Origin: Paenibacillus sp. FSL H7-0326
GTDB lineage: Bacteria; Bacillota; Bacilli; Paenibacillales; Paenibacillaceae
DNA length: 64,000 nucleotides
Assembly: GCF_001955535.1 (NCBI RefSeq)
Contig: NZ_MPVN01000001.1
Span: 1,798,001 to 1,862,000, forward strand
Reading direction: 5' to 3'
The position numbers were made by a program, and so were the translations under genes. Positions 16,048 through 24,270 of the stretch are shown piece by piece (position 1 is the stretch's first letter; each line of letters opens with the position of its first letter). The notes beneath the pieces were generated by a model. That model did no database searches. It was given only the letters and a program-made list of their open reading frames with translations, and had not been told where the DNA came from.

Positions 16048-17429
16048 GAACCTTATACCGAGAGTTTATTTCAGCGATCCTGCTTATTCTAGGAATCAGT
16101 GTATTCATCGGGTTTGTACTGGCTAACATTGTTTACCTTGTATTCACCAAGGGCGAAATGACCGAGCAAAATTTAGAGGTTGCCGAGCAAATTGTTTACG
16201 TTCTTGAAGAAATGCATGTGGAGTCCCCTTCCATCCAGCCCTATCTGCAGTCTGTTGGACAACTAGGCTACCAGATTTATCTTGTTGACCGAGCTGGAAA
16301 TGCCATTACCTTTGGCCAGCCCTTTGAAAAGAGCAGCCTGCCCGATCAGACGCTGGAGCGGGTACTGCAGGGGGAGAACTATATGGGCAAGGAAGGCTTT
16401 TGGAATCAGCTCTGGATGATGGGCCATTTCTCGAATGATATCAGGAACACGGTTGGCCTCCCCTTACAGATTGATGACCAGTCTTACGCATTGTTTATAA
16501 AGCCGAACAGCAAGATCTTGTTCTCTGATATTCATATGATGCTGGCCGGATTCATTGTTGCCATTGCCTTTGTAAGCGTAGTGGGTGTGATTATCATGAC
16601 CAAGCGGCTTATTCACCCCATATCCGAATTATCGGAGGCGACCAAAGCGATTGCCAATGAAGATTTTACGTATACGCTGAAAATCAACCGGCAGGATGAG
16701 ATTGGCCAGCTGGCCGATAACTTCCTGCGAATGCAGCAGCAGCTCATGCATAATGATGTTGCAAGAAAATCCTTCATCAATAATGTGTCTCACGACTTTC
16801 AGTCGCCTTTGATGAATATTCAGGGATATGCGGAGCTGCTCCTCAATCCGAAAATGGATGAAAAGGAGCGGCTTCAATATGCAGGCATCGTCAATGATGA
16901 GGCCAGAAGATTATCCAATCTGACGAAGCAGCTTCTGCTGATTACGTCCCTGGATCAATCCGGCTACCCCATAAAGAAGAGCTGTATCCGGCTGGACTTG
17001 CAGATTAAGGAATCCATTAAGAAGCATCAATGGAGCCTGCAGGACAGGAACCTGACCATTTCATACAAGCTGGACGAAGTCATGTTCTTCTCGGACCCGG
17101 AGCTGCTTGCGACCGTATGGGACAATCTGCTTACGAATGCGATCAAATATAATCAGCCAAATGGACATATCTTTATTTCATGCAGTAGAGATCAAGATCA
17201 GATTATACTCACTTTTCAGGACAGCGGTGTGGGCCTGTCGGAAGAGTCAGCGGGTCAGGTGTTCGAGCGTTTCTTCCGCGTGGATACGACTCGCAAAAGA
17301 GACGGGACGGGCCTTGGTCTGTCTATTGTAAAGGAGATTATTACGCTATTAAACGGAAGTATCACGCTTGAGAGCAAGCTGTCGAAGGGCACCACCTTTA
17401 CCGTGATTTTTAGAGACGAAAGGAATTGA
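16044..17429 (+). CDS. Membrane sensor histidine kinase
   Basis: 461 residues: membrane helix about 10-35, extracytoplasmic sensor about 36-165, second helix about 170-192, HAMP, dimerisation domain and ATPase domain. The phosphoacceptor is histidine 250 in FINNVSHDFQSPLMN. The H-box is unusual in reading HDFQSPL where most kinases have HELRTPL. N, G1 and G2 boxes are present (DNLLTNAIKYN, DSGVGLS, GTGLGLSIV). It is the cognate partner of the preceding response regulator. The signal is unknown, but the linkage to an MMPL exporter suggests an envelope or antimicrobial stress. Confidence 0.88.
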   Translation: MRTLYREFISAILLILGISVFIGFVLANIVYLVFTKGEMTEQNLEVAEQIVYVLEEMHVESPSIQPYLQSVGQLGYQIYLVDRAGNAITFGQPFEKSSLPDQTLERVLQGENYMGKEGFWNQLWMMGHFSNDIRNTVGLPLQIDDQSYALFIKPNSKILFSDIHMMLAGFIVAIAFVSVVGVIIMTKRLIHPISELSEATKAIANEDFTYTLKINRQDEIGQLADNFLRMQQQLMHNDVARKSFINNVSHDFQSPLMNIQGYAELLLNPKMDEKERLQYAGIVNDEARRLSNLTKQLLLITSLDQSGYPIKKSCIRLDLQIKESIKKHQWSLQDRNLTISYKLDEVMFFSDPELLATVWDNLLTNAIKYNQPNGHIFISCSRDQDQIILTFQDSGVGLSEESAGQVFERFFRVDTTRKRDGTGLGLSIVKEIITLLNGSITLESKLSKGTTFTVIFRDERN

Positions 17430-17436
17430 TCAATAC

Positions 17437-17826
17437 ATGGAGAAAATCTGGAGCATTCGATTAATACGCTTTGCAGCGCTGTTCGGCATACTCGGGACCT
17501 TTATCGGGTCCCAAATGTCCGGAAGTATGGATTATTCCATGCGACCCATTCATGCGCACATCTTGCTGGTGGGATGGCTGTCCGTATTTGCCTTTGGAAT
17601 CTTTTATAAAGTATACAAAGTAAGATCTAAAATGCTGGTTGCAGTCCAAGGCTGGCTGGCTATGCTTGGCGCCTTCGGCTTGACCTTTGGAATGTGGATG
17701 TACAGTATGAATCCGTTCCAATGGGACGAGACCTTGGTAATGATTCTCTTCATCGTAGGTGGTTCGCTGCTGCTCTTGGCGTTTTTGTTGTTTGCCATCA
17801 TTACTTTTCTAATAGAAAAAGAATAG
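17437..17826 (+). CDS. Four-helix membrane protein with RPIHAH motif
   Basis: 129 residues forming four hydrophobic segments (about 12-28, 40-57, 68-90 and 100-125). The motif RPIHAHILLVGW carries two histidines (39 and 41), resembling the heme- or copper-binding HxH segments of heme-copper oxidase subunit I and NnrS-like proteins. It is much shorter than those proteins. It begins 7 nt after the kinase gene and is probably cotranscribed. A metal- or heme-dependent role is only a suggestion. Confidence 0.55.
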   Translation: MEKIWSIRLIRFAALFGILGTFIGSQMSGSMDYSMRPIHAHILLVGWLSVFAFGIFYKVYKVRSKMLVAVQGWLAMLGAFGLTFGMWMYSMNPFQWDETLVMILFIVGGSLLLLAFLLFAIITFLIEKE

Positions 17827-17923
17827 CATAATAATGCTTGTCCCGACGCTCTTATTGAGATCGCTGTTTCTCTTTTGTAATAGGGCAAGAACATACTTAG
17901 CCTGTTTTTATGAGAAAAATCTT

Positions 17924-17955
17924 ATCCCCTGCAATTTTGCAGGGGATTTGTGTTT
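17924..17955 (+). terminator. Intrinsic terminator of the MMPL/two-component operon
   Basis: ATCCCCTGCA, a short loop and TGCAGGGGAT are followed by TTGTGTTTT. Confidence 0.85.
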
Positions 17956-17988
17956 TCTGCAGAATGAATAATATATTCAATTCCCCTA

Positions 17989-18046
17989 TGCATACGAATC
18001 TCATTCCACTGCACTGCCTGCATACGAATCTAGTACACTCCACTGC
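17989..18046. repeat. Imperfect 30-bp direct repeat, two copies
   Basis: TGCATACGAATCT occurs at 17989 and 18019, each followed by a diverged stretch ending in CCACTGC. The rest of the gap from 17956 to 18234 is AT-rich and holds no gene that I can support. Confidence 0.5.
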
Positions 18047-18234
18047 TTACTCAACAAATTACAGAATCTCCTAATACACATGTATATATTATAGGCCTTA
18101 AGTCATACTGTTTCATATGAGCGAAAATGATTTAATATAAAGTAAGCGATTTCAAAAATAAGTCTTCATTTTTCTCTCCCTTCTACCGACATAGTTATTA
18201 TGAACTAAAAGCATGCGCGAATGGAGGAATCCAT

Positions 18235-18432
18235 ATGATTCAAGAACTACGAAAGGCCGAACGAAAAAGATACAATGTACACTTATCTCTAACGGACGGA
18301 TCTACTTATTCCGGTATCGTAAGTTTGAATATGGGTCAAATGAAGCTTAGGCTAAAGTATCGTGGAGGCATTGTTACCGTTCCCTTCCATGAGATCAAGC
18401 ACTGCTCGACACTCATCCCCATGTCTGTATAA
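18235..18432 (+). CDS. Small beta-rich protein of 65 residues, Sm-like in appearance
   Basis: The frame begins behind ATGGAGGAA and encodes a basic N-terminal segment (RKAERKRYN) followed by alternating short strands: VHLSLTDGSTYSGIVSLN, KLRLKYRGGIVTVPFHEIK. The pattern of ligand-binding-like loop plus strands resembles small SH3 or Sm-fold proteins, but I cannot assign a family. There is no signal peptide or membrane segment. A strong hairpin follows 30 nt after the stop. Confidence 0.6.
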   Translation: MIQELRKAERKRYNVHLSLTDGSTYSGIVSLNMGQMKLRLKYRGGIVTVPFHEIKHCSTLIPMSV

Positions 18433-18463
18433 TCGTTACACATGATCTAAGCTCTTATAATGA

Positions 18464-18493
18464 AGAAACAGCTCATTCCTAATGAGCTGTTTC
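18464..18493. terminator. Strong hairpin between small genes
   Basis: GAAACAGCTCAT and ATGAGCTGTTTC form a perfect 12-bp stem with a 6-nt loop. No long T tract follows on either strand, so it may act as a terminator or as mRNA-end protection. Confidence 0.55.
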
Positions 18494-18577
18494 TGCCAGT
18501 TGACTATACTACCGACCATTTAATATTCCATATTCCATCCTCATGAAATGGTCCAACTTGAACTGCAGTTATTCTGC

Positions 18578-18847
18578 CTAACTTCCGATAAAAAATAGTG
18601 CGACCGCCCCCACGGCGAGCAGTAGGAACGACACAACTGCGGTCCATCTTCTATACTCTATGTATCGAATTACATACACCAGCGCCATCACAACAAAGAA
18701 CCAGCCCATTGAGAATCCCGCATTCATGAAACCAATAACCAGCATGATAAATGCAAGCACAGTCAGCCCTGCCTCCAGCTTTGCCAGCATCGGATTACGC
18801 TCCTTCTTGTCCTTCGAATTAAAAATTTGAATCACCTCCTCAGCCAT
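18578..18847 (-). CDS. Small membrane protein with three helices
   Basis: Up to 89 residues. Three hydrophobic segments are visible (about 25-45, 47-62 and 69-87) with a short basic loop EYRRW between the last two. The start is doubtful. The ATG at 18847 has no ribosome site, whereas a perfect AGGAGGTGAT lies inside codons 3-6 and points, 8 nt on, to an in-frame ATT at 18826. The gene is 14 bp downstream of the MazG-like gene and probably in its transcript. Function unknown. Confidence 0.6.
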   Translation of the reverse strand: MAEEVIQIFNSKDKKERNPMLAKLEAGLTVLAFIMLVIGFMNAGFSMGWFFVVMALVYVIRYIEYRRWTAVVSFLLLAVGAVALFFIGS

Positions 18848-18861
18848 TTCATAATGTCATT

Positions 18862-19236
18862 TTATTGAACCGTCGTATCTATTAAATACACTCGACCCTC
18901 AAATCCGCCACGCAGTTTTTGCTTTTCCACCCTTTTGTTCTCCAATTCTTCAGGCGTAGAGCCGTGTACCTTTGACAATGCCCTAATAACTTCAAGCACA
19001 TCTGCCAGTTCACCAAGAGCTTCTTCATCATGATCTGTGGCATAGTATTCCTCTATTTCTTCCATCAACTTCGCCCTCAGCTCAGATCTATATTGCTCCT
19101 GATCAAGCACCGTAATTCTGCAAGAATCCCCCTTCGAAGCGATAATCGTTGGAATTTGATCCCGAACGAGCTTATTGTAAGTTTTTTTCTCGCCAGTAAA
19201 GGAAGCTTCTGATTGTCCTCCAGTCCCTACGATCAC
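18862..19236 (-). CDS. MazG-like nucleotide pyrophosphohydrolase (5' end disrupted or reassigned)
   Basis: The core begins TYNKLVRDQIPTIIASKG and contains the acidic helix EEIEEYYATDHDEEALGELADVLEVI, whose ExxE...ExxD pattern binds magnesium in all-alpha NTP pyrophosphatases. Such enzymes hydrolyse (d)NTPs or phosphoribosyl-ATP-like molecules to the monophosphate and pyrophosphate. The GTG at 19236 with GAGGAAGG 10 nt upstream is used here as start. However the same frame continues upstream to an ATG at 19338 with a better ribosome site, interrupted by TAA at codon 9, so the annotated protein may be a shortened form. Confidence 0.65.
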   Translation of the reverse strand: MIVGTGGQSEASFTGEKKTYNKLVRDQIPTIIASKGDSCRITVLDQEQYRSELRAKLMEEIEEYYATDHDEEALGELADVLEVIRALSKVHGSTPEELENKRVEKQKLRGGFEGRVYLIDTTVQ

Positions 19237-19338
19237 GATTTCATTGCCTTCCTCTTCGCTAGATACCGATGCAGATTGAAACCCATGGAATTCCTTAAAT
19301 CGTGTTCCATTTTAGTATAAATCAATTTTATAGGCCAT
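19237..19338 (-). other. In-frame 5' extension of the MazG-like gene interrupted by a stop
   Basis: From an ATG at 19338, 7 nt after AAGGGGAGA, the frame reads MAYKIDLY, then TAA at 19312-19314, then 25 open codons without a stop running into the MazG-like frame. This may be an ancestral N-terminus broken by a nonsense mutation, or an eight-residue leader peptide. Confidence 0.5.
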
Positions 19339-19448
19339 GCTCTAGTCTCCCCTTATGCTGAAGAATGGTGATCACCCATGATTAAATCCAATTATACCAT
19401 TTCTACATAAGGCTTTTTACCTGCTTCAAGTAGTCTTCACCTTTAACA

Positions 19449-19518
19449 AAAAAACAACCGTTCCAAACAAGCAGTATAGCATGAAAAAACCTGCTATATG
19501 CCCGAAGAACGGTTGTTT
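19449..19518 (-). terminator. Terminator of the fucosidase-GH18 operon
   Basis: On the minus strand AAACAACCGTTC and GAACGGTTGTTT pair over an internal second hairpin (ATAGCA / TGCTAT), and the outer stem is followed by TTTTTTT. It closes the six-gene operon that ends with the GH18 gene. Confidence 0.8.
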
Positions 19519-19546
19519 GTAAGCATCATGCTTTTGACACGAATGC

Positions 19547-20578
19547 CTAACGTCTCAGTACTTTACTCATCGCCTCAAGGAGGGTATGGGAAGCATCACA
19601 TTTATACTCCCAGAACATGATGCCCGCAAGCCCCTGTTCAATGACATACTCGCATTTTGCTGTAATAGATTCCGGATCATCGTAAGAGATGAACGTGCTG
19701 CCGTTAAACAAATACGGCGCCTTCGCCTCCTCATCCCAGTACCTCGTGTATCCATCATTATTGATATAATCTGCTGACAACTCCGTATAATCCGGTCCAA
19801 ATCCTCCGGTTGTCGCTGCCATCTGGTGCAGACCGTTATTCCTCGCCGGCACGCCTGCCCACTTGCGGGAATAGAACGCGGCTCCAATGACGATCTTATC
19901 CATCGGAACACCTGCCTTGTGGAACATGTTCACCGAAGCATCTGTGCTGATTCGGTACAAGTCCCCTGTCGCCGTATAGAGACTCGTGTGATGCCCGGTC
20001 AACACTTGGAAGCCTCCGCGCATGTCATAAGTCATTAGCTGCACGTAATCAACATAGGGCACGATGTGCTCCATCTCCGTACCGTCAATATAATATTGAT
20101 CCGCACCGGCAGCAATGCTTAGCATGTAATGCCTGTTCTCCTGTTCACCCACCTGATCCAGCTCTTCCCTGATCGTACTCAGCAGCCGCGTGAAGTTCTG
20201 CTTGTCCATGGGAGAGGCAGCAATGCCTGCCTGACCATAACATGGGTATTCCCAGTCCAAATCTATGCCGTCCAGCGAATAGGTCTTCACGGCGCGGGCT
20301 GCTGATGCTGCAAGCCTCAGCCTGCCGTCCTCGGTTGCTGCTGCTTCAGAGAAGCCGCCGCTGCTCCACCCGCCTACAGACAGAATGATCTTCAGATCGG
20401 GATACTTCTCCTTCATGACCGGGATCTGCTCCATATTGTGCAGATGGCTGGTTTGAATTACGCCGTTCTGAATGATGCCAAAAGCAATATTGATGTGTGT
20501 CATCCGGCCTAGATCCGTTACTGTGACTTCATCCAGACTATGATGACTGACATATCCAATGATCCATTTACTGCTCAT
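19547..20578 (-). CDS. GH18 glycosidase (chitinase/endo-beta-N-acetylglucosaminidase fold), cytoplasmic
   Basis: 343 residues, a single GH18 TIM barrel. The active site motif DGIDLDWEYP is intact with catalytic glutamate 110, and SVGGWS, the conserved YDMRGG and the final MFWEYKCDASH are typical of the family. GH18 enzymes cleave beta-1,4 linkages next to N-acetylglucosamine by a substrate-assisted mechanism. There is no signal peptide, LysM or chitin-binding domain, so it should act inside the cell. As last gene of an operon with fucosidases, an alpha-mannosidase and a transglutaminase-fold protein, cleavage of the chitobiose core of N-glycan fragments is attractive, but plain chitooligosaccharide hydrolysis cannot be excluded. 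Confidence 0.85.
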   Translation of the reverse strand: MSSKWIIGYVSHHSLDEVTVTDLGRMTHINIAFGIIQNGVIQTSHLHNMEQIPVMKEKYPDLKIILSVGGWSSGGFSEAAATEDGRLRLAASAARAVKTYSLDGIDLDWEYPCYGQAGIAASPMDKQNFTRLLSTIREELDQVGEQENRHYMLSIAAGADQYYIDGTEMEHIVPYVDYVQLMTYDMRGGFQVLTGHHTSLYTATGDLYRISTDASVNMFHKAGVPMDKIVIGAAFYSRKWAGVPARNNGLHQMAATTGGFGPDYTELSADYINNDGYTRYWDEEAKAPYLFNGSTFISYDDPESITAKCEYVIEQGLAGIMFWEYKCDASHTLLEAMSKVLRR

Positions 20579-20584
20579 TTCCGC

Positions 20585-23236
20585 TTATCCTCCCGTCTGC
20601 TTCACTTCGCGAAGCTGCCGGTTCAGCTGTGAATGGACCTGAATGGCTTCCCTTACAGCTCCGATGCGGTAGCCGGACGAAGCATAACGAATCTGACTGG
20701 CTTCATCCAGCACGACTAGATGAGGGTACCCGGATTCTATGGCAGAAGGACTCCGGAACAACTCGGGCAATGAAGTTGAATCACCTTCTGCTAGATGAAC
20801 CTGACTTGGAAGCTTCTCCAGTTGGTCATTTCTCAAGTTCGTTGGGTTCCCCGTAGAGCCTGCAATTAATACGACTGGAATATTTCGTTCCGCCAGCTCC
20901 ACCTTAAGATCGATAAGCTCTTTAATTAAGTGCATCGTCGGTTCTCTCTCAGGCTCGATCCAGGCAGCAAGGATGCCTCGAGCAGTATCAGGTCGCAGAT
21001 TATTAGACATACTGGCTGCTGTGCCATCCTGCAAGCCCAGTGGAACATTGCTGTCTACCGTCCCCAGAACAGGGATCTCTTCCTCGCTGCTGCGGAAGGT
21101 GATATTAACTTGGGTTTCTTTACCTTCCTCCACTTCAAAGTAAGAACATCTTGCCCTCACGGTACCATCTTTGAGACGAACTCCGGTAACCATACGGTAG
21201 AAGCCTGCTTCGACTTCCAATGGTTCCGCAAACCAGTCCTTCTCGCCAAACGGAAAATGCAGAGTCACATATTTCCCATGGACAAGCCGAGCGATAGAAA
21301 CATTCTCATAATAAGCAGCAGCTCCCGTCGTACCTTCTGGTGTCTCTCCAAGGTCTAGACGCAAGGTTCCGATTCGCTTGTTCACCTCATCGTTACTGCC
21401 AAGATCCGCATAGATCCAGCTCCCCTTCTGCCAATACTGCGGTTTTCGCTCGTTCGGATGCAGACGAGAGGGAATTCCGAAGCTGCGGCACATGGCAACA
21501 AACAGGATAGCGAGGGAATCCTCATCACCAGCCATCAAACGGTAAGTCCCAGCGACTGTACCTTTTCCTTTCAGATTCGGCAGATCTTCGGAGCTCATGT
21601 ACTGTTCTTTCAGCTGTTCGGCCAGAAGCTCAGGTTGTTCAATAAAGGAGTCCTGCTCTTCCCGGCTATAGGCAGTCTGGAACTGCTCTCTGTATAGACC
21701 AAGCATCTCATAAGATACACGCGGACAGAGCACATAAGGAATGAACAAGCTGTCAGGCAGCATATTTCGAAGCGAGAGAGTCCTTCTCAGATGCTCGTGA
21801 AGCACAGGACGGAACGTATCAATTAAATCCTTGCTATTGAGCGATTCCAGCAAAATAAGGGGCCACTCTCCGTTCTCGGGAGAGCTTTCATTGAGAAATT
21901 CCGCAATTTCGTGACTGTTGCCGCGAGCCTTCTGCATGACTTCCCACACTCTTGACTCTGGTAAACCCAGCTGTTCAGCAAGAATTCTGCTCTCGGCCGG
22001 GGAGACAAAGCTGCCTTCAAATGCTGCACGAATAGCAGCACCTTCCTTCATTCGTTCCTGATGCATGGATTCCGCCTGCTCCGTCAGCTCCGGGAGCACC
22101 TCGCCTTCCAGCTCAGGAGGAGGAACCAGATCCAGATCCATAACGCCGCTCTCTTGTACCGGTGGAGTGGAAAGACTCAGTACCAGCTCTACCTTGTCCG
22201 TTTCGGCAACACTCACCTTGCGCTCCAGCCAGTGATCCTGATATACAGCACGAACCAGCAGATCACCATAGCCTGTCTTGAAGAAGACTTCCCCTCTCTC
22301 ATCTGTTGTAAGCGCTGCAATCGGATAAAATTCCGCCATGTTATATAATTCAAACCGTACCTCCGCACCCTGCACGGCCGTTCCATCCTGATCCTTGACT
22401 GTAACCGCGAGCTCCTTCGCAGGAGCATAGTTCTTAAGAAGATTCAGCTCCGTAAACCACGGCTTGGCTATCGTAATATCTTCTGATCCATGGTAGCTGC
22501 CCAGCACCCTTGTGTTCATCAGCATTGAGCGTCGTGCCGGCGGTGTAAACCATCCTTGATTAAGGCGTGCTTCCGGTTCGCATGCACCAATATAATACCA
22601 AGTACCATCCGCCCAAGCTTCTACCCAGGCATGATTATCATCACAATGGGCCCACCTCGGCGTATATACCTGACGAGCAGGGATGCCGATGCTGCGCAGG
22701 GCAGTAACGGCAAGCGTAGATTCTTCACCACACCTCCCCCGCGCACTTCGAATCATGGTCAGGGGAGAAGCAGTTCTCAGATCGCTGCCGATATAAGTTG
22801 CCTTCTCGTAGCACCAGTAATTGGTTTCTAGAATAGCGTCTTTCATGGATAATGAACGGGTTCGATCCGCAAGCTCTGCATAAAATAGGGCCCGGCAATC
22901 CTCGATATTTTCGGTATTCACCCGCGCCGGCAGCACAAAATGCAGAAATATTTCATCAGGGACCTGCATCCCCCACGGAACCTCTTGCCGGATTCGTAAT
23001 ACAGACCGTACATGACTCAGAAACACCGAGCCTGGAACATCTGCAAGATCCTGCAGCGGGCTGTATGCATACACATACTTCAGCGCCCATTCCTCTTCTA
23101 TAGACATCGGCTCCTGAAAAACAGCAAATATCTCATCCGCTCTGGTTCTGACAAGCTGCTGCTTCATACGAAGCTGTTTCTCCATATCCTGCATTCTCTC
23201 AGGTGTAAGTGAAAATACCGAGGTATGTGTATTCAT
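20585..23236 (-). CDS. Large double transglutaminase-fold protein with GRCGE active site
   Basis: 883 residues without a signal peptide. The first module has a papain-like triad region: cysteine 169 in RGRCGEES, histidine 202 in NHAWVEAW, and WYYIGACEPE where the third residue is expected. An Ig- or carboxypeptidase-regulatory-like domain follows (about 270-360). The second half repeats the first module (VPDEIFLHFVLPARV versus LPDSLFIPYVLCPRV), but its core AGDEDSLAI lacks the cysteine and histidine, so it looks inactive. The last about 130 residues resemble a thioredoxin-like fold. GRCGE also occurs in peptide:N-glycanases, so removal of glycans from glycopeptides is a hypothesis. The ATG at 23236 overlaps the previous stop and has AAGGAGA 10 nt upstream. 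Confidence 0.7.
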   Translation of the reverse strand: MNTHTSVFSLTPERMQDMEKQLRMKQQLVRTRADEIFAVFQEPMSIEEEWALKYVYAYSPLQDLADVPGSVFLSHVRSVLRIRQEVPWGMQVPDEIFLHFVLPARVNTENIEDCRALFYAELADRTRSLSMKDAILETNYWCYEKATYIGSDLRTASPLTMIRSARGRCGEESTLAVTALRSIGIPARQVYTPRWAHCDDNHAWVEAWADGTWYYIGACEPEARLNQGWFTPPARRSMLMNTRVLGSYHGSEDITIAKPWFTELNLLKNYAPAKELAVTVKDQDGTAVQGAEVRFELYNMAEFYPIAALTTDERGEVFFKTGYGDLLVRAVYQDHWLERKVSVAETDKVELVLSLSTPPVQESGVMDLDLVPPPELEGEVLPELTEQAESMHQERMKEGAAIRAAFEGSFVSPAESRILAEQLGLPESRVWEVMQKARGNSHEIAEFLNESSPENGEWPLILLESLNSKDLIDTFRPVLHEHLRRTLSLRNMLPDSLFIPYVLCPRVSYEMLGLYREQFQTAYSREEQDSFIEQPELLAEQLKEQYMSSEDLPNLKGKGTVAGTYRLMAGDEDSLAILFVAMCRSFGIPSRLHPNERKPQYWQKGSWIYADLGSNDEVNKRIGTLRLDLGETPEGTTGAAAYYENVSIARLVHGKYVTLHFPFGEKDWFAEPLEVEAGFYRMVTGVRLKDGTVRARCSYFEVEEGKETQVNITFRSSEEEIPVLGTVDSNVPLGLQDGTAASMSNNLRPDTARGILAAWIEPEREPTMHLIKELIDLKVELAERNIPVVLIAGSTGNPTNLRNDQLEKLPSQVHLAEGDSTSLPELFRSPSAIESGYPHLVVLDEASQIRYASSGYRIGAVREAIQVHSQLNRQLREVKQTGG

Positions 23237-24270
23237 ATCCGATGACTCTCCTTCCACAGTTTACCGTCCTCACGAATAATCCACGTGCCGCTTCCGTCTG
23301 CTGCCGCAGCCGTAATTTGGAACAAATGCTTCGCTGCATAAACCTCTGGATTGATCCCCAGCTCCGAGGACCAGCCAAGCCGTGTTAAATCCTCCGTATA
23401 GCTCCCCGTCTGTTCTGCAAAATTACGCTCCAGGTAGTACAGCTTTCTCAGCTCCCACTTTATCCGTTCATCCTGAGAGATACAGAACACATCTGGACCC
23501 CCATCATCTGCAAATACGACATATCCCCACAGCTCAGGATAATGCATATTGATCAGTCCCATAGGGGACCAGACCCAGTTATCCTCCGGGTAAGGCTTGC
23601 CCGTATCCGGATGAATCACTTTGCGGTAAGCTCCATCAACAACCTCTGTCTTCCACTCCACCCTGGAGAAATTTACTCTCCAGAACTCACCTGGCAGCGG
23701 AGCGCGGTGTTCCTTCGCACATTCCTTCAGACTGGTCCAAGGTATAGCCACTTCAACAGACCATTTGCGGTTTACTGCCTCCGGATTATTGAGCTGGCCG
23801 TCAATATGCACCGCAGTTTTCAGCCCTTTCATGTCCCAGCTGTCCAGTGGAGGGCCACCGTCTCGATAAGGCTTGATAAGGAGCAAATCCCACACCGTGT
23901 TCAGCGCATTGATCTCAAACTCATAGTACCCGTGACTGTCTCCATCCGGATCAATAAAAATCTCGAAGTCATTGTCATAGAAGATCACCGAGTCACGTTC
24001 TGTCAGCGTAGCCCAGATGCTGTCCTCCCAGAGCTCAGCCCCTACATAAAAATAGTCATCGTCCCATAGCATCTTCACTCGTGTATCTTGCCTTGGCTGG
24101 GGACGGATATCGCCTTCAATATCGACAAACTTATCCGTCCACGCTGCTCTGTCCCAGAATGGCTTGTCGAGTCTTCCGTCAAGTGTCGCCTCCCCCTTCG
24201 CACGCTGGCAAATATAATGCTTCGGTTCATACGCTCCGATCTGAGGGACAGGTACCCCGCTTAGTCTCAT
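23233..24270 (-). CDS. CBM9-like carbohydrate-binding protein
   Basis: 345 residues. Most of the protein is one family 9-like carbohydrate-binding beta sandwich: GEATLDGRLDKPFWDRAAWT, the conserved VKMLWDDDYFYVGAELWED, and the metal-near FEIFIDPDGDSHGYYEFEINALNTVWDLLL. It has no catalytic domain and no signal peptide, which is unusual for a CBM. It overlaps GH125 by ATGA and the transglutaminase-fold gene by ATGA, so these three are translated in concert, perhaps as a complex. Whether it binds glycans or has an uncharacterised enzymatic role is open. Confidence 0.7.
   Translation of the reverse strand: MRLSGVPVPQIGAYEPKHYICQRAKGEATLDGRLDKPFWDRAAWTDKFVDIEGDIRPQPRQDTRVKMLWDDDYFYVGAELWEDSIWATLTERDSVIFYDNDFEIFIDPDGDSHGYYEFEINALNTVWDLLLIKPYRDGGPPLDSWDMKGLKTAVHIDGQLNNPEAVNRKWSVEVAIPWTSLKECAKEHRAPLPGEFWRVNFSRVEWKTEVVDGAYRKVIHPDTGKPYPEDNWVWSPMGLINMHYPELWGYVVFADDGGPDVFCISQDERIKWELRKLYYLERNFAEQTGSYTEDLTRLGWSSELGINPEVYAAKHLFQITAAAADGSGTWIIREDGKLWKESHRI

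Noticed and set aside
22061..22348. Antisense open frames across the transglutaminase, GH38 and GH3 genes
   Set aside because: They lack ribosome sites, run opposite to strongly supported genes and show compositional patterns of the complementary strand, so they are shadows.
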